DNA of 20,693 bases. Source: an uncultured Marinilabiliaceae bacterium. Its GTDB lineage: Bacteria; Bacteroidota; Bacteroidia; Bacteroidales; Marinilabiliaceae. This document shows positions 1-7,797 of this stretch, one piece after another. The stretch covers positions 1 through 20,693 of the forward strand of contig CAJONN010000025.1 of assembly GCA_905235955.1 (NCBI GenBank), in the 5' to 3' direction. The notes beneath the pieces were generated by a model that had not been told where the DNA came from, searched no databases, and saw only the letters and a program-made list of their open reading frames with translations. Both the position numbers and the translations under genes were made by a program. The first letter of the stretch is position 1, and each line of letters opens with the position of its first letter.

Positions 1-43
1 AGATAATTTTTAGCGGAGTGGCAACAGCGACGAGTTCTTTTTG

Positions 44-73
44 TTACTTTTTCTGTCGGCACAGAAAAAGTAA
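44..73. repeat. Perfect 13-bp palindrome with a CGGC loop
   Basis: Bases 44-56 (TTACTTTTTCTGT) are the exact reverse complement of bases 61-73, with a four-base CGGC loop. The hairpin has an A/T-rich stem and no U-run directly after it on either strand, so it is not a standard intrinsic terminator. The window holds a single copy. From general familiarity, similar palindromes built on this kind of stem occur between genes in many Bacteroidota genomes, so I think it is a dispersed intergenic repeat, but that cannot be tested from one copy. Confidence 0.6.
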
Positions 74-163
74 AATTAATGGGAAGGCCGTATATAGGGA
101 CTTGTTTGCAGTACATTTCTACTTGCGAAACTTGAGTTTTTTTAATAAAAGAACCGTGTTTTT

Positions 164-193
164 TTAGCTACAAAAATATTCTTAGCTACAAAA
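164..193 (+). repeat. Two direct copies of TTAGCTACAAAA upstream of lptD
   Basis: The 12-mer TTAGCTACAAAA occurs at 164-175 and again at 182-193, 18 bases apart start to start. The second copy ends 25 bases before the -7 element at 219. This places the pair where an activator or repressor could sit, but the sequence is A/T-rich and no regulator is recognised. It may be chance or a small local duplication. Confidence 0.4.
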
Positions 194-218
194 GAGCAAG
201 AAATGACGCGATTGTTGT

Positions 219-226
219 TATCTTTG
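219..226 (+). promoter_or_regulatory. Bacteroidota -7 promoter element for lptD
   Basis: TATCTTTG matches the Bacteroidota sigma-ABfr -7 consensus TAnnTTTG exactly. It lies 56 bases before the proposed lptD start, so transcription would begin near base 232. No good -33 TTTG is found 19-21 bases upstream; promoters of this group often have a weak -33 element. The rest of the 282-base upstream stretch holds only the palindrome and direct repeat listed separately; I see no gene in it. Confidence 0.55.
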
Positions 227-282
227 CGCGTCGGTTTTTTTTGACCTTATAAAAAGAAAAAATAACATCAGAGCAAAAATAG

Positions 283-3081
283 TTGGCAACAACAAACAAA
301 CATAAAACATCAAAACTGCCACTCATAGCAGCTACAGCCATCTTCGGGCAAATATTTGTATTTGCGGCCGCCCATCCGTCGCAAACAACAAATTGGCCAA
401 TTGCAGTAGCTGACACAGCCGTAGATACCAGAGACATAATGCGCATAACGTCTGACACACTCCAAAGTGCCGACACACTAATAGTAGCGCCCAAGAAAGC
501 CAAAGAGAAGAAAACATCTGACCCAAAATCGATACTCGATAGCGAAGTAAAATACACAGCTACCGACTCTATGGCATTTGACTTCGACAATAAAAAAATG
601 TATCTGTTTGGCGGAGCAAAAATAGAATATGGCGACATAACACTCACGGCCTACAAAATAGAACTCGACATGGATAGCACCATAGCCTATGCATGTGGAA
701 GGCGAGACTCAACAGGACAAGAGGTTGATTTGCCTGTGTTTAAAGATAAGAGCGGTGAATATACTATGCGCGAAATGAAGTACAACTTCAAAAGCAAAAA
801 AGCCATAATTAAACATGTGGTTACCGAACAAGGCGAAGGCTACATAATAGGCGAAAAAGCTAAGCGCGTTGACGAGAAAACGTACTTTATGCGCGACGCT
901 CGCTACACCACATGCGCAAACCATGACCACCCTCACTTCTATCTGAACCTAACAAAAGCCAAAGTAATTCCGGGCAAGAAGACTGTAACCGGTCCGGCAT
1001 ACCTTGTGCTTGAAGATGTACCAATGCCAATAGCGTTGCCATTTGCCATTATACCCAACACCAAGTCATATAGCTCAGGTATAATAATACCAACATACGG
1101 CGATGAAACATCAAGAGGTTTCTACCTTCGCAATGGTGGCTATTACTTAGCAGCAAGCGAATATTTTGATATAAAGCTATTGGCCGATATCTACACCAAA
1201 GGTTCGTGGGGCACACACCTATCATCAACATATAAAAAGAGATATAAATTTTCAGGTAGTTTTTCGGGCGATTATATCGTAAACAAAAACTCGGAAAAAG
1301 AGCTACCAGACTATAGCGAAACTCGCGACTTCTCAGTGCGTTGGAATCATTCACAAGACACCAAAGCCAACCCAGACCAAACATTTTCAGCAAGTGTAAA
1401 CTTCTCAACCAGTTCATACAACAGAAACAACGTTACGAGCATAGTAAACCCCAATACACTTGCCACCAACCAAAAAAGTTCATCAATTTCATACTCGCGC
1501 AAATGGGCCAATAACCCATTCCGCCTTACAGCATCGTTGCTTCACTCACAAAATAGTAGAGACACATCGATAAGCCTCACAATGCCAGACTTATCAATAA
1601 CATCGTCGAAACGTTTCTACCCATTCAAACCTAAAAAGTTGGTTGGAGTGAAACCCAATCCGCTATACGACATAAATATATCATATTCATTTTCAGGCAA
1701 AAACAGCATATCGTGCAAAGAGAGCGAACTAACATTTGCACCTGAAGATTTTGCTACAAAATGGAAAAATGGCTTCAAACATACTGTACCAGTATCGACC
1801 AATATCAAGTTTCTCAAATACTTCACTATGACGCCCGGTTTCAACTACACTGAACGTTGGTATCTGAACAAAACGAAACAATATTGGGACGAAGAGGAAC
1901 AAAAAATAATAAAAACTGACCCTATCACAGGTTTCAATAGAGCCTACGACTTCAGTTTTTCGACCAGTTTGAGCACCAAAATATACACCTTCTACAAGCC
2001 CATCAGAGCTATATTTGGCGACAAGATAAATGCCATACGCCATGTGCTGACACCAAGTGTAAGTTTCTCATACACACCAGATTTCAGTCAGCCCAAGTAT
2101 GGTTGCTACGACGAATTTGAATATTACGACAAAAAAAACGATCAGATTGTATCATACAAATATAGCTACTACAATGGCTACCTATATGGCACGCCGGGCT
2201 CAGCACAAAGTGGCAAAATATCAATATCGCTTGGCAACACCCTTGAGATGAAGGTAAAAACCGACAAAGATTCAACCGGATTTAAAAACATAGGAATACT
2301 TGAGAGCTTATCGTTGAGTTCGGGCTACGACCTAATGAAAGACTCGATAAAGTGGGACAACATAAGTATGAGTGGTCGAACCAAAGTATTTGGCACAAGC
2401 GTATCGTTCAACGCCACATTTGACCCCTATGGTGTGGTAGCGAGCAAAAAAGGTGCACCAATCAGAATCGACCGTTCGTCGCTAAAGCAAAACAACCAAC
2501 TTGCACGCCTCACCAATGCTGGTCTGAGCTTCGGATTTCAGCTATCGCCAGAAATATTCAAAAAGCTAAAGGATGGCAAAAACCCAAGCGACGAAGTGCC
2601 TGACGAAGACGAAGACTGGGCAATGCAAGCCGCTGAAAGTGACAACGAAGCTGCTGGAGCACAGATACCCAAAGGACAACAGAACTCAACTGTAGACAAA
2701 GACAACGAAGGATACGCTGAGTTTAATATGCCTTGGAGCATATCACTCAACTATAGCTTGCGTGTATCGCAAAATAAATTTGACCCAGAAAAATGTACCT
2801 ACTCATACAAAGTAGTGCATAGCGTCAATATGAGTGGCAACATTACGCTCACACCAAAGTGGAAAATATCAATGTCATCTGGTTATAGCTTCGATGAGAA
2901 AAAATTGTCGCAAACATCGTTTGGCATCACACGCGATTTGCACTGTTGGACAATGAATTTCAACTGCGTTCCGGTAGGTTCATACAAGTCATATTCATTC
3001 AACATTGCTATCAGTAGCAGCATTTTGCGCGACCTAAAATATCAGCAAAACAACAGTCCGCGTGACAACGGATATTATTGA
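283..3081 (+). CDS. lptD: LPS-assembly outer membrane protein LptD (Bacteroidota type)
   Basis: LptD is the outer membrane beta-barrel that, with LptE, inserts lipopolysaccharide into the outer leaflet. The protein is 932 residues. Residues 1-30 read as a signal peptide with a hydrophobic stretch ending FVFAAAHP. From about residue 83 there is an LptA/OstA-like beta-jellyroll region (motifs YLFGGAKIEYGD and YTTCANHDHPHFY), then a long C-terminal region of alternating aromatic and polar strands (about 230-932) typical of the barrel. An acidic, low-complexity insert near residues 762-810 (PDEDEDW) probably forms a loop. The start is unusual: TTG at 283 follows an in-frame TAG directly, and the first in-frame ATG (439) would remove the signal peptide, so the TTG is preferred. 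ridA follows 28 bases later. Assignment to the Bacteroidota LptD family is by overall pattern; barrel sequences diverge strongly. Confidence 0.85.
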   Translation: MATTNKHKTSKLPLIAATAIFGQIFVFAAAHPSQTTNWPIAVADTAVDTRDIMRITSDTLQSADTLIVAPKKAKEKKTSDPKSILDSEVKYTATDSMAFDFDNKKMYLFGGAKIEYGDITLTAYKIELDMDSTIAYACGRRDSTGQEVDLPVFKDKSGEYTMREMKYNFKSKKAIIKHVVTEQGEGYIIGEKAKRVDEKTYFMRDARYTTCANHDHPHFYLNLTKAKVIPGKKTVTGPAYLVLEDVPMPIALPFAIIPNTKSYSSGIIIPTYGDETSRGFYLRNGGYYLAASEYFDIKLLADIYTKGSWGTHLSSTYKKRYKFSGSFSGDYIVNKNSEKELPDYSETRDFSVRWNHSQDTKANPDQTFSASVNFSTSSYNRNNVTSIVNPNTLATNQKSSSISYSRKWANNPFRLTASLLHSQNSRDTSISLTMPDLSITSSKRFYPFKPKKLVGVKPNPLYDINISYSFSGKNSISCKESELTFAPEDFATKWKNGFKHTVPVSTNIKFLKYFTMTPGFNYTERWYLNKTKQYWDEEEQKIIKTDPITGFNRAYDFSFSTSLSTKIYTFYKPIRAIFGDKINAIRHVLTPSVSFSYTPDFSQPKYGCYDEFEYYDKKNDQIVSYKYSYYNGYLYGTPGSAQSGKISISLGNTLEMKVKTDKDSTGFKNIGILESLSLSSGYDLMKDSIKWDNISMSGRTKVFGTSVSFNATFDPYGVVASKKGAPIRIDRSSLKQNNQLARLTNAGLSFGFQLSPEIFKKLKDGKNPSDEVPDEDEDWAMQAAESDNEAAGAQIPKGQQNSTVDKDNEGYAEFNMPWSISLNYSLRVSQNKFDPEKCTYSYKVVHSVNMSGNITLTPKWKISMSSGYSFDEKKLSQTSFGITRDLHCWTMNFNCVPVGSYKSYSFNIAISSSILRDLKYQQNNSPRDNGYY

Positions 3082-3109
3082 TTATTAACTAAATAAAAAT
3101 TATCAAAAT

Positions 3110-3490
3110 ATGAAAAAAACAATCTCGACTCCCAATGCTCCGGCAGCTATCGGACCATATAGTCAGGCTATCGAAGCCAACGGTACACTCTACGTTTCAG
3201 GTCAGATTCCGATAGTGCCACAAACAGGTCAGATAATTGAAGGCGGCATAGCTGAACAAACCCAACAAGCACTCAAAAACATAGAAGCAATACTCACCGC
3301 AGCTGGCTACACTGTAGCTAACGTAGTGAAAACCACTTGCCTCTTGGCTGACATCAACGACTTTGCACAATTCAACACAGTATACGAGCATTTTTTTGGC
3401 ACACAAGATGCTCCGGCACGTGCTACATTTGCCGTAAAAGCATTGCCCAAAGGTGCACTTGTTGAAGTAGAAGTAGTTGCATCAAAATAA
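3110..3490 (+). CDS. ridA: RidA family enamine/imine deaminase
   Basis: RidA hydrolyses reactive enamine and imine intermediates, such as 2-aminoacrylate made by PLP enzymes, to the keto acid and ammonia, and so protects PLP enzymes in the cytoplasm. The 126 residues match the usual length of this trimeric family. Visible family motifs are PAAIGPYSQA near the N-terminus, LYVSGQIP at 27-34, and PARATFAVKALPKGALVEVE at the C-terminus, holding the conserved substrate-carboxylate arginine (R104) and catalytic-region glutamate (E119). It has no signal peptide. The gene lies 28 bases after lptD and before a clear terminator, so the two are probably co-transcribed, although no functional link with LPS transport is known. 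Confidence 0.95.
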   Translation: MKKTISTPNAPAAIGPYSQAIEANGTLYVSGQIPIVPQTGQIIEGGIAEQTQQALKNIEAILTAAGYTVANVVKTTCLLADINDFAQFNTVYEHFFGTQDAPARATFAVKALPKGALVEVEVVASK

Positions 3491-3512
3491 AATAACAAAA
3501 AATGAGATTCAG

Positions 3513-3542
3513 AGAGTCGTGCTCATACCACGGCTCTTTTTT
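3513..3542 (+). terminator. Intrinsic terminator after lptD-ridA
   Basis: AGAGTCGTG (3513-3521) pairs with CACGGCTCT (3529-3537), giving a nine-pair stem with one T-G wobble and a seven-base loop, followed directly by a run of T (3537-3542). It lies 22 bases after the ridA stop and separates lptD-ridA from the ftsK unit. Confidence 0.85.
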
Positions 3543-3597
3543 AGCTAATTGGGCAAGTAACTGCTGATTTGCTCATAAAAATTCAATAAAAAATAGC

Positions 3598-3605
3598 TAT
3601 CTTTG
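3598..3605 (+). promoter_or_regulatory. Bacteroidota -7 promoter element for ftsK
   Basis: TATCTTTG is a perfect TAnnTTTG -7 element, placed after the ridA terminator and 64 bases before the ftsK ATG. A TTTG at 3568-3571 is 26 bases upstream, too far for the usual 19-21 base spacing, so no clear -33 element is claimed. Confidence 0.6.
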
Positions 3606-3669
3606 TAAGATTTTTGAACTAAAACAAACAACAAGTCAATCATTTTTTTGGCGAGATAAACAGCAAAAA

Positions 3670-6114
3670 ATGCCTCAAAAAAAACAACAAGCCGAAGCCG
3701 AAGAGACAGTAAAGAAAATACCTACAAAATTTTTTGTAGGCATCTCATTGTTAGGTCTCGGATTATACATAGCTTTTGCCATGATCAACTTCTTCATCTC
3801 AGGCGGAGACGACAGAAGCGTTATCGACATATCATTGGTACAAGCTTTTGAAGAAGACGTTGTTGTAAAAAATAAACTTGGCAAATTTGGCGCATGGATA
3901 TCCAACATGCTCATTACCAATGGTATAGGCATAATGGCATTTGTTGTACCAACCATAATGATAGCATTCGGACTACGCCTATTCGATGTGAAAAGAATAC
4001 GTCCGTTACGAATAACACTACACGGCTTAATTATAAGCATTTGGGGTAGCATTGCATTCGGATTTATATTCTTCAAACTATCTGACACCTCATTTATATT
4101 GGCAGGTGGCTGGCACGGCTACTGCGTTAGCAAATGGCTGATGCTATCAATAGGTGTTGGTGGCACACTTATCTTGCTCATTGTTACCGCAGCTATATAT
4201 CTATCAGTATGCGTTGATGGCTTTGCTAATAAAATAAGCAACCTTATAGCCAACCTCGCCAACCGCAAAATCAATGTGCCTAAATTTAATTTAGACCGAA
4301 GCGAAGGTGCAACAATACCCGGTACACCTGCAAACATTGACGACGAAGCCGAACAAAAACATACGCAACAAACTGACAATGAGTATAATGAAGATGAAGA
4401 AAATGTAATAATTCCGAACAACGATGCAGAAACAGATAACAACAACATAGATACAAACAACACTTATGACGAAGATGAACTAACAATAAATAGCCAACAA
4501 AATGAGAGCGAACAGCAATTGCAAAATGAAGACGAACTGATTGTAACTCAACCAAAACAAGAAGAAGAAACATCGCAAAACATAGGCTCGCTCGACACAC
4601 CTTACGACCCTACACTTGACCTCTCAAACTATCGATACCCTACATTTGACCTACTCGAAGATTATCAGAACGCAGCCACAAGCGAAGAGGAAGAAAAAGC
4701 TGAACTTGTAGAGAAAAAGAACAAAATAGTAGAAACACTCGACAACTTTGGCATCAAAATACAAAACATCACAGCCACCATCGGACCGACAGTAACACTA
4801 TACGAAATAGTGCCAGCTCCGGGTGTCAGGATATCAAAAATACAAGGCTTGCAAGATGACATTGCCCTCTCATTGGCAGCACTTGGCATCCGCATAATAG
4901 CACCTATGCCGGGCAAAGGCACAATAGGCATCGAAGTTCCGAACTCAAAGCCACAAGTAGTGTCGATGCTATCGATGGTAAAATCAAGAAAATTTCAGGA
5001 GTCGACCTACGAATTGCCTATCGTTATGGGCAAAACAATATCGAACGAAGTGTTTATGTTTGACCTTACCAAAACACCTCACCTCCTCGTAGCAGGTGCA
5101 ACAGGTATGGGTAAGTCAGTTGGACTAAACGCCATTGTAACATCTATTTTGTATAAAAAACACCCATCGCAAGTAAAATTTGTGATGGTAGACCCCAAAA
5201 TGGTAGAGTTTAGCATCTATCGCAAACTCGAAAAACACTTTATGGCAAAAATGGAGAGCGAAGATGATGTGATAATAACCAACGTAGACAAAGTTAAAAA
5301 CACACTCAACTCGCTCACCGTAGAAATGGACGACCGATATGCACTGCTTACCAAAGTCGACTGCCGAAACATAAAAGAGTATAACCACAAATTTATCAAC
5401 CGCCAGCTCAACCCCGAACATGGTCACCGATATTTGCCATATATAGTAGTCATCATCGACGAATTTGCTGACCTCATAATGACGGCAGGCAAAGAGATAG
5501 AGACACCAATAGCGCGCATAGCTCAGAAGGCTCGTGCCGTAGGCATACACATGATATTGGCCACACAACGTCCGTCGGCAAAAATAATTACGGGCGTTAT
5601 CAAAGCCAACTTCCCAACACAGATAGCCTTCCGCGTTGGCAATATGGTCGACTCACGTACCATTATTGACACCACTGGCGCTCAGCACCTCATTGGTAGA
5701 GGCGACATGCTTGTAAAAATGGGTTCTGACACTACACGCGTACAATGTGCACTTGTTGACACCGAAGAGGTAACACGCATCAACAACTTCATATACGAAC
5801 AACAAGGCTATGCCACATCATACCCACTACCCGAAGTGTCAACAGATGGCGAAGATGGCGGAGCTGCAGGTATAGACGCAGGGCAACTCGACTCATTGTT
5901 TGCTGAAGTAGCCAGAATGGTTGTAACCTCACAATCAGGTTCAACATCGAACATACAACGCCGTTTCTCGTTGGGCTACAACAGAGCCGGCAAACTGATG
6001 GACCAACTTGAGCGTGTAGGCATAGTAGGACCAGCCGAAGGAAGCAAGCCAAGGCAAGTTTTGGTGCAAACAGAAGTAGATTTGGAACGAATTTTGCAGG
6101 GATTTGGTCTGTAA
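3670..6114 (+). CDS. ftsK: DNA translocase FtsK/SpoIIIE
   Basis: FtsK is a hexameric, septum-anchored ATPase that pumps chromosomal DNA and activates XerCD recombination at dif for chromosome segregation. The 814-residue protein has four predicted membrane segments (about 21-43, 80-101, 114-135, 157-181), then an acidic Asn/Gln/Glu-rich linker (about 215-310). The motor domain has Walker A GATGMGKS at 476-483, Walker B VVIIDEFADL around D597, and the HMILATQRPS motif near 627-636. The last 80 residues form the winged-helix gamma domain that reads polar sequences, with QRRFSLGYNRAGKLMDQLE. All motor residues are present, so it should be active. The ATG at 3670 leaves a short polar tail before the first helix. 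The LolA-like gene starts 15 bases after its stop, indicating one transcript. Confidence 0.97.
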   Translation: MPQKKQQAEAEETVKKIPTKFFVGISLLGLGLYIAFAMINFFISGGDDRSVIDISLVQAFEEDVVVKNKLGKFGAWISNMLITNGIGIMAFVVPTIMIAFGLRLFDVKRIRPLRITLHGLIISIWGSIAFGFIFFKLSDTSFILAGGWHGYCVSKWLMLSIGVGGTLILLIVTAAIYLSVCVDGFANKISNLIANLANRKINVPKFNLDRSEGATIPGTPANIDDEAEQKHTQQTDNEYNEDEENVIIPNNDAETDNNNIDTNNTYDEDELTINSQQNESEQQLQNEDELIVTQPKQEEETSQNIGSLDTPYDPTLDLSNYRYPTFDLLEDYQNAATSEEEEKAELVEKKNKIVETLDNFGIKIQNITATIGPTVTLYEIVPAPGVRISKIQGLQDDIALSLAALGIRIIAPMPGKGTIGIEVPNSKPQVVSMLSMVKSRKFQESTYELPIVMGKTISNEVFMFDLTKTPHLLVAGATGMGKSVGLNAIVTSILYKKHPSQVKFVMVDPKMVEFSIYRKLEKHFMAKMESEDDVIITNVDKVKNTLNSLTVEMDDRYALLTKVDCRNIKEYNHKFINRQLNPEHGHRYLPYIVVIIDEFADLIMTAGKEIETPIARIAQKARAVGIHMILATQRPSAKIITGVIKANFPTQIAFRVGNMVDSRTIIDTTGAQHLIGRGDMLVKMGSDTTRVQCALVDTEEVTRINNFIYEQQGYATSYPLPEVSTDGEDGGAAGIDAGQLDSLFAEVARMVVTSQSGSTSNIQRRFSLGYNRAGKLMDQLERVGIVGPAEGSKPRQVLVQTEVDLERILQGFGL

Positions 6115-6129
6115 CAGAAACAACATATT

Positions 6130-6792
6130 ATGAAACTATCAAAAATATTTAGCCTCATAGTTGTAACAATCGGAGCCATAAATACGATGGCACAAACCGA
6201 TGAAGAACGAAGCGAAATAGCTAAAACATATATGGAAAAAGTTGCGAAGAGTAACAAATCATACTCAACTATCAACACTTCGTTTACTCTAACCATAGAC
6301 AACAAGCAACAAAACACCCAAGACACTCACAAAGGGACACTACTAATAAAAGGCAACAAATATCGCCTCAACCTGATGGACAACATCACATACTTCGATG
6401 GGACAACAATATGCACATGGTTGGTAAATGACAACGAAGCCAACATTTCTGACGTTGATGAAAACTCAGAAACAATAGTTGGTCCGCTACAAATAACCAA
6501 TTCGTTCGACAAAAAATACAAAATGCGTTATTTGCAAGACACCAAAGTAAACAACGCCAACTGTGTGGAGATTGACCTCTACCCCATCGATCGAAAAACA
6601 AATATTACACGCGTCAGACTAACAATAGATAAAACCAACTATACAATAAAACGTATCATACAACAAGGTAAAGACGGTATGTCTTATTATGTTGATATAA
6701 CCAAGTTTGTAACCAACGAAAATATAGCTGATAAAGAGTTCAGCTTCGACAAAGCAGCTCATCCTGACGTTGAAGTAGTTGACCTCCGATAA
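6130..6792 (+). CDS. lolA: LolA-like periplasmic lipoprotein carrier
   Basis: LolA proteins carry lipoproteins across the periplasm from the LolCDE exporter to the outer membrane. This 220-residue protein starts with a signal peptide (MKLSKIFSLIVVTIGAINTMAQ) without a lipobox cysteine, so it should be soluble and periplasmic. The remainder fits the half-barrel LolA fold, with KGTLLIKGNKYRLNL followed by FDGTTICTWL, a pattern seen in LolA-like proteins (strand, hairpin, then a question-mark-shaped sheet), and a late I..IDLYP strand. The gene lies 15 bases after ftsK, a neighbour pair I recognise from Bacteroidales genomes. The family assignment rests on pattern, length and context; a LolA-fold protein with another ligand is possible. 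Confidence 0.8.
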   Translation: MKLSKIFSLIVVTIGAINTMAQTDEERSEIAKTYMEKVAKSNKSYSTINTSFTLTIDNKQQNTQDTHKGTLLIKGNKYRLNLMDNITYFDGTTICTWLVNDNEANISDVDENSETIVGPLQITNSFDKKYKMRYLQDTKVNNANCVEIDLYPIDRKTNITRVRLTIDKTNYTIKRIIQQGKDGMSYYVDITKFVTNENIADKEFSFDKAAHPDVEVVDLR

Positions 6793-6826
6793 CATTAAAA
6801 ATATTATTAACAAAGAAAATAACACA

Positions 6827-7765
6827 GTGAAAAAGCTAACAATTGCAGCAATATTAACCGCAAGCACATCCATAGCTAATGCAGGTCCGCTCGAAAACGA
6901 CACAATACAGATATTAGCCACAAAGCAAGCCGTTGAGGTATACGACACAATATCTACAGCCGACAAATTTGTAAAAATAGTGCTCTACACTGACCAAACT
7001 TGGGAGCAAATAGAGCTCGATCGTCCGCACTTTGATGAAGAAGATTTTGAAGAAAATTGGGACAACGACAAAATACACGCCTACAAAGGACTCAACATCA
7101 CCTTACCTGACGAAATAGAACTAACACTGCGCGATTCGGTTCACAACTATTGTCCACCAATTACAGGCATAGTGCGCTCTGGATTCAAATTTCGCAGAAT
7201 ACGCGAACATAAAGGCACCGACATTCCGCTTACCACAGGCACTCCGATACGTGCAGCCTTCGACGGCAAAGTGCGCGTAGTGAAAACTACCAAAAACACA
7301 GGCGGATATGGCAATTTGGTAGTAATACGCCACCCTAACGGCTTAGAAACTTACTATGGTCACTTGTCGAAACATAATGTAAGCGAAAACGATATAGTGA
7401 AAGCTGGCGACATAATAGGCTATGGTGGTTCAACAGGCAGAAGCACAGGACCGCACTTGCACTTTGAAGCACGCTATATGGGACAACCATTTGATGCAGA
7501 GCGCATTATCAACTTCCAAACAGGAGAATTACGTTCTGACAAATTCATACTAAAAAAGCACTATTTCAGCATTTACTCACACTACGGACAAACCGACCAA
7601 GAATCGATAGCTGCATCGCAACGCAAAATACACGTAATCAGAAGTGGCGACACATTAGGCGCAATAGCTCGCAAATATGGCACAACAGTAAACAATATTT
7701 GCAAACTCAATGGTTTTTCGCAAAAAAAGACACTGCGCATTGGACAACGTATAATAGTAAGATAA
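6827..7765 (+). CDS. Secreted M23 metallopeptidase with C-terminal LysM
   Basis: This is a predicted zinc endopeptidase that cuts peptide cross-links in peptidoglycan. I place the start at GTG 6827, giving 312 residues with a clear signal peptide (VKKLTIAAILTASTSIANAG); a longer frame from TTG 6779 would overlap the lolA end and put a polar tail before the signal. The M23 (LytM) domain spans about 100-235. Zinc and catalytic residues are all visible: H128 and D132 in HKGTD, H179 in YYGHLS, and H210-L-H212 in HLHFE. A LysM domain (about 268-312, HVIRSGDTLGAIARKYG) should bind glycan. Because the motif is complete it is probably active, unlike the degenerate EnvC/NlpD amidase activators, though a role beside FtsK in septal wall splitting is a reasonable guess. 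It follows lolA by 34 bases. Confidence 0.9.
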   Translation: MKKLTIAAILTASTSIANAGPLENDTIQILATKQAVEVYDTISTADKFVKIVLYTDQTWEQIELDRPHFDEEDFEENWDNDKIHAYKGLNITLPDEIELTLRDSVHNYCPPITGIVRSGFKFRRIREHKGTDIPLTTGTPIRAAFDGKVRVVKTTKNTGGYGNLVVIRHPNGLETYYGHLSKHNVSENDIVKAGDIIGYGGSTGRSTGPHLHFEARYMGQPFDAERIINFQTGELRSDKFILKKHYFSIYSHYGQTDQESIAASQRKIHVIRSGDTLGAIARKYGTTVNNICKLNGFSQKKTLRIGQRIIVR

Positions 7766-7797
7766 TTAACTCACACACATAAAGATAGAACAGGAGA

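Noticed and set aside
6779..6826. Start of the M23 peptidase at TTG 6779 overlapping lolA
   Set aside because: It would put 16 polar residues before the signal peptide; GTG 6827 starts exactly at the signal.
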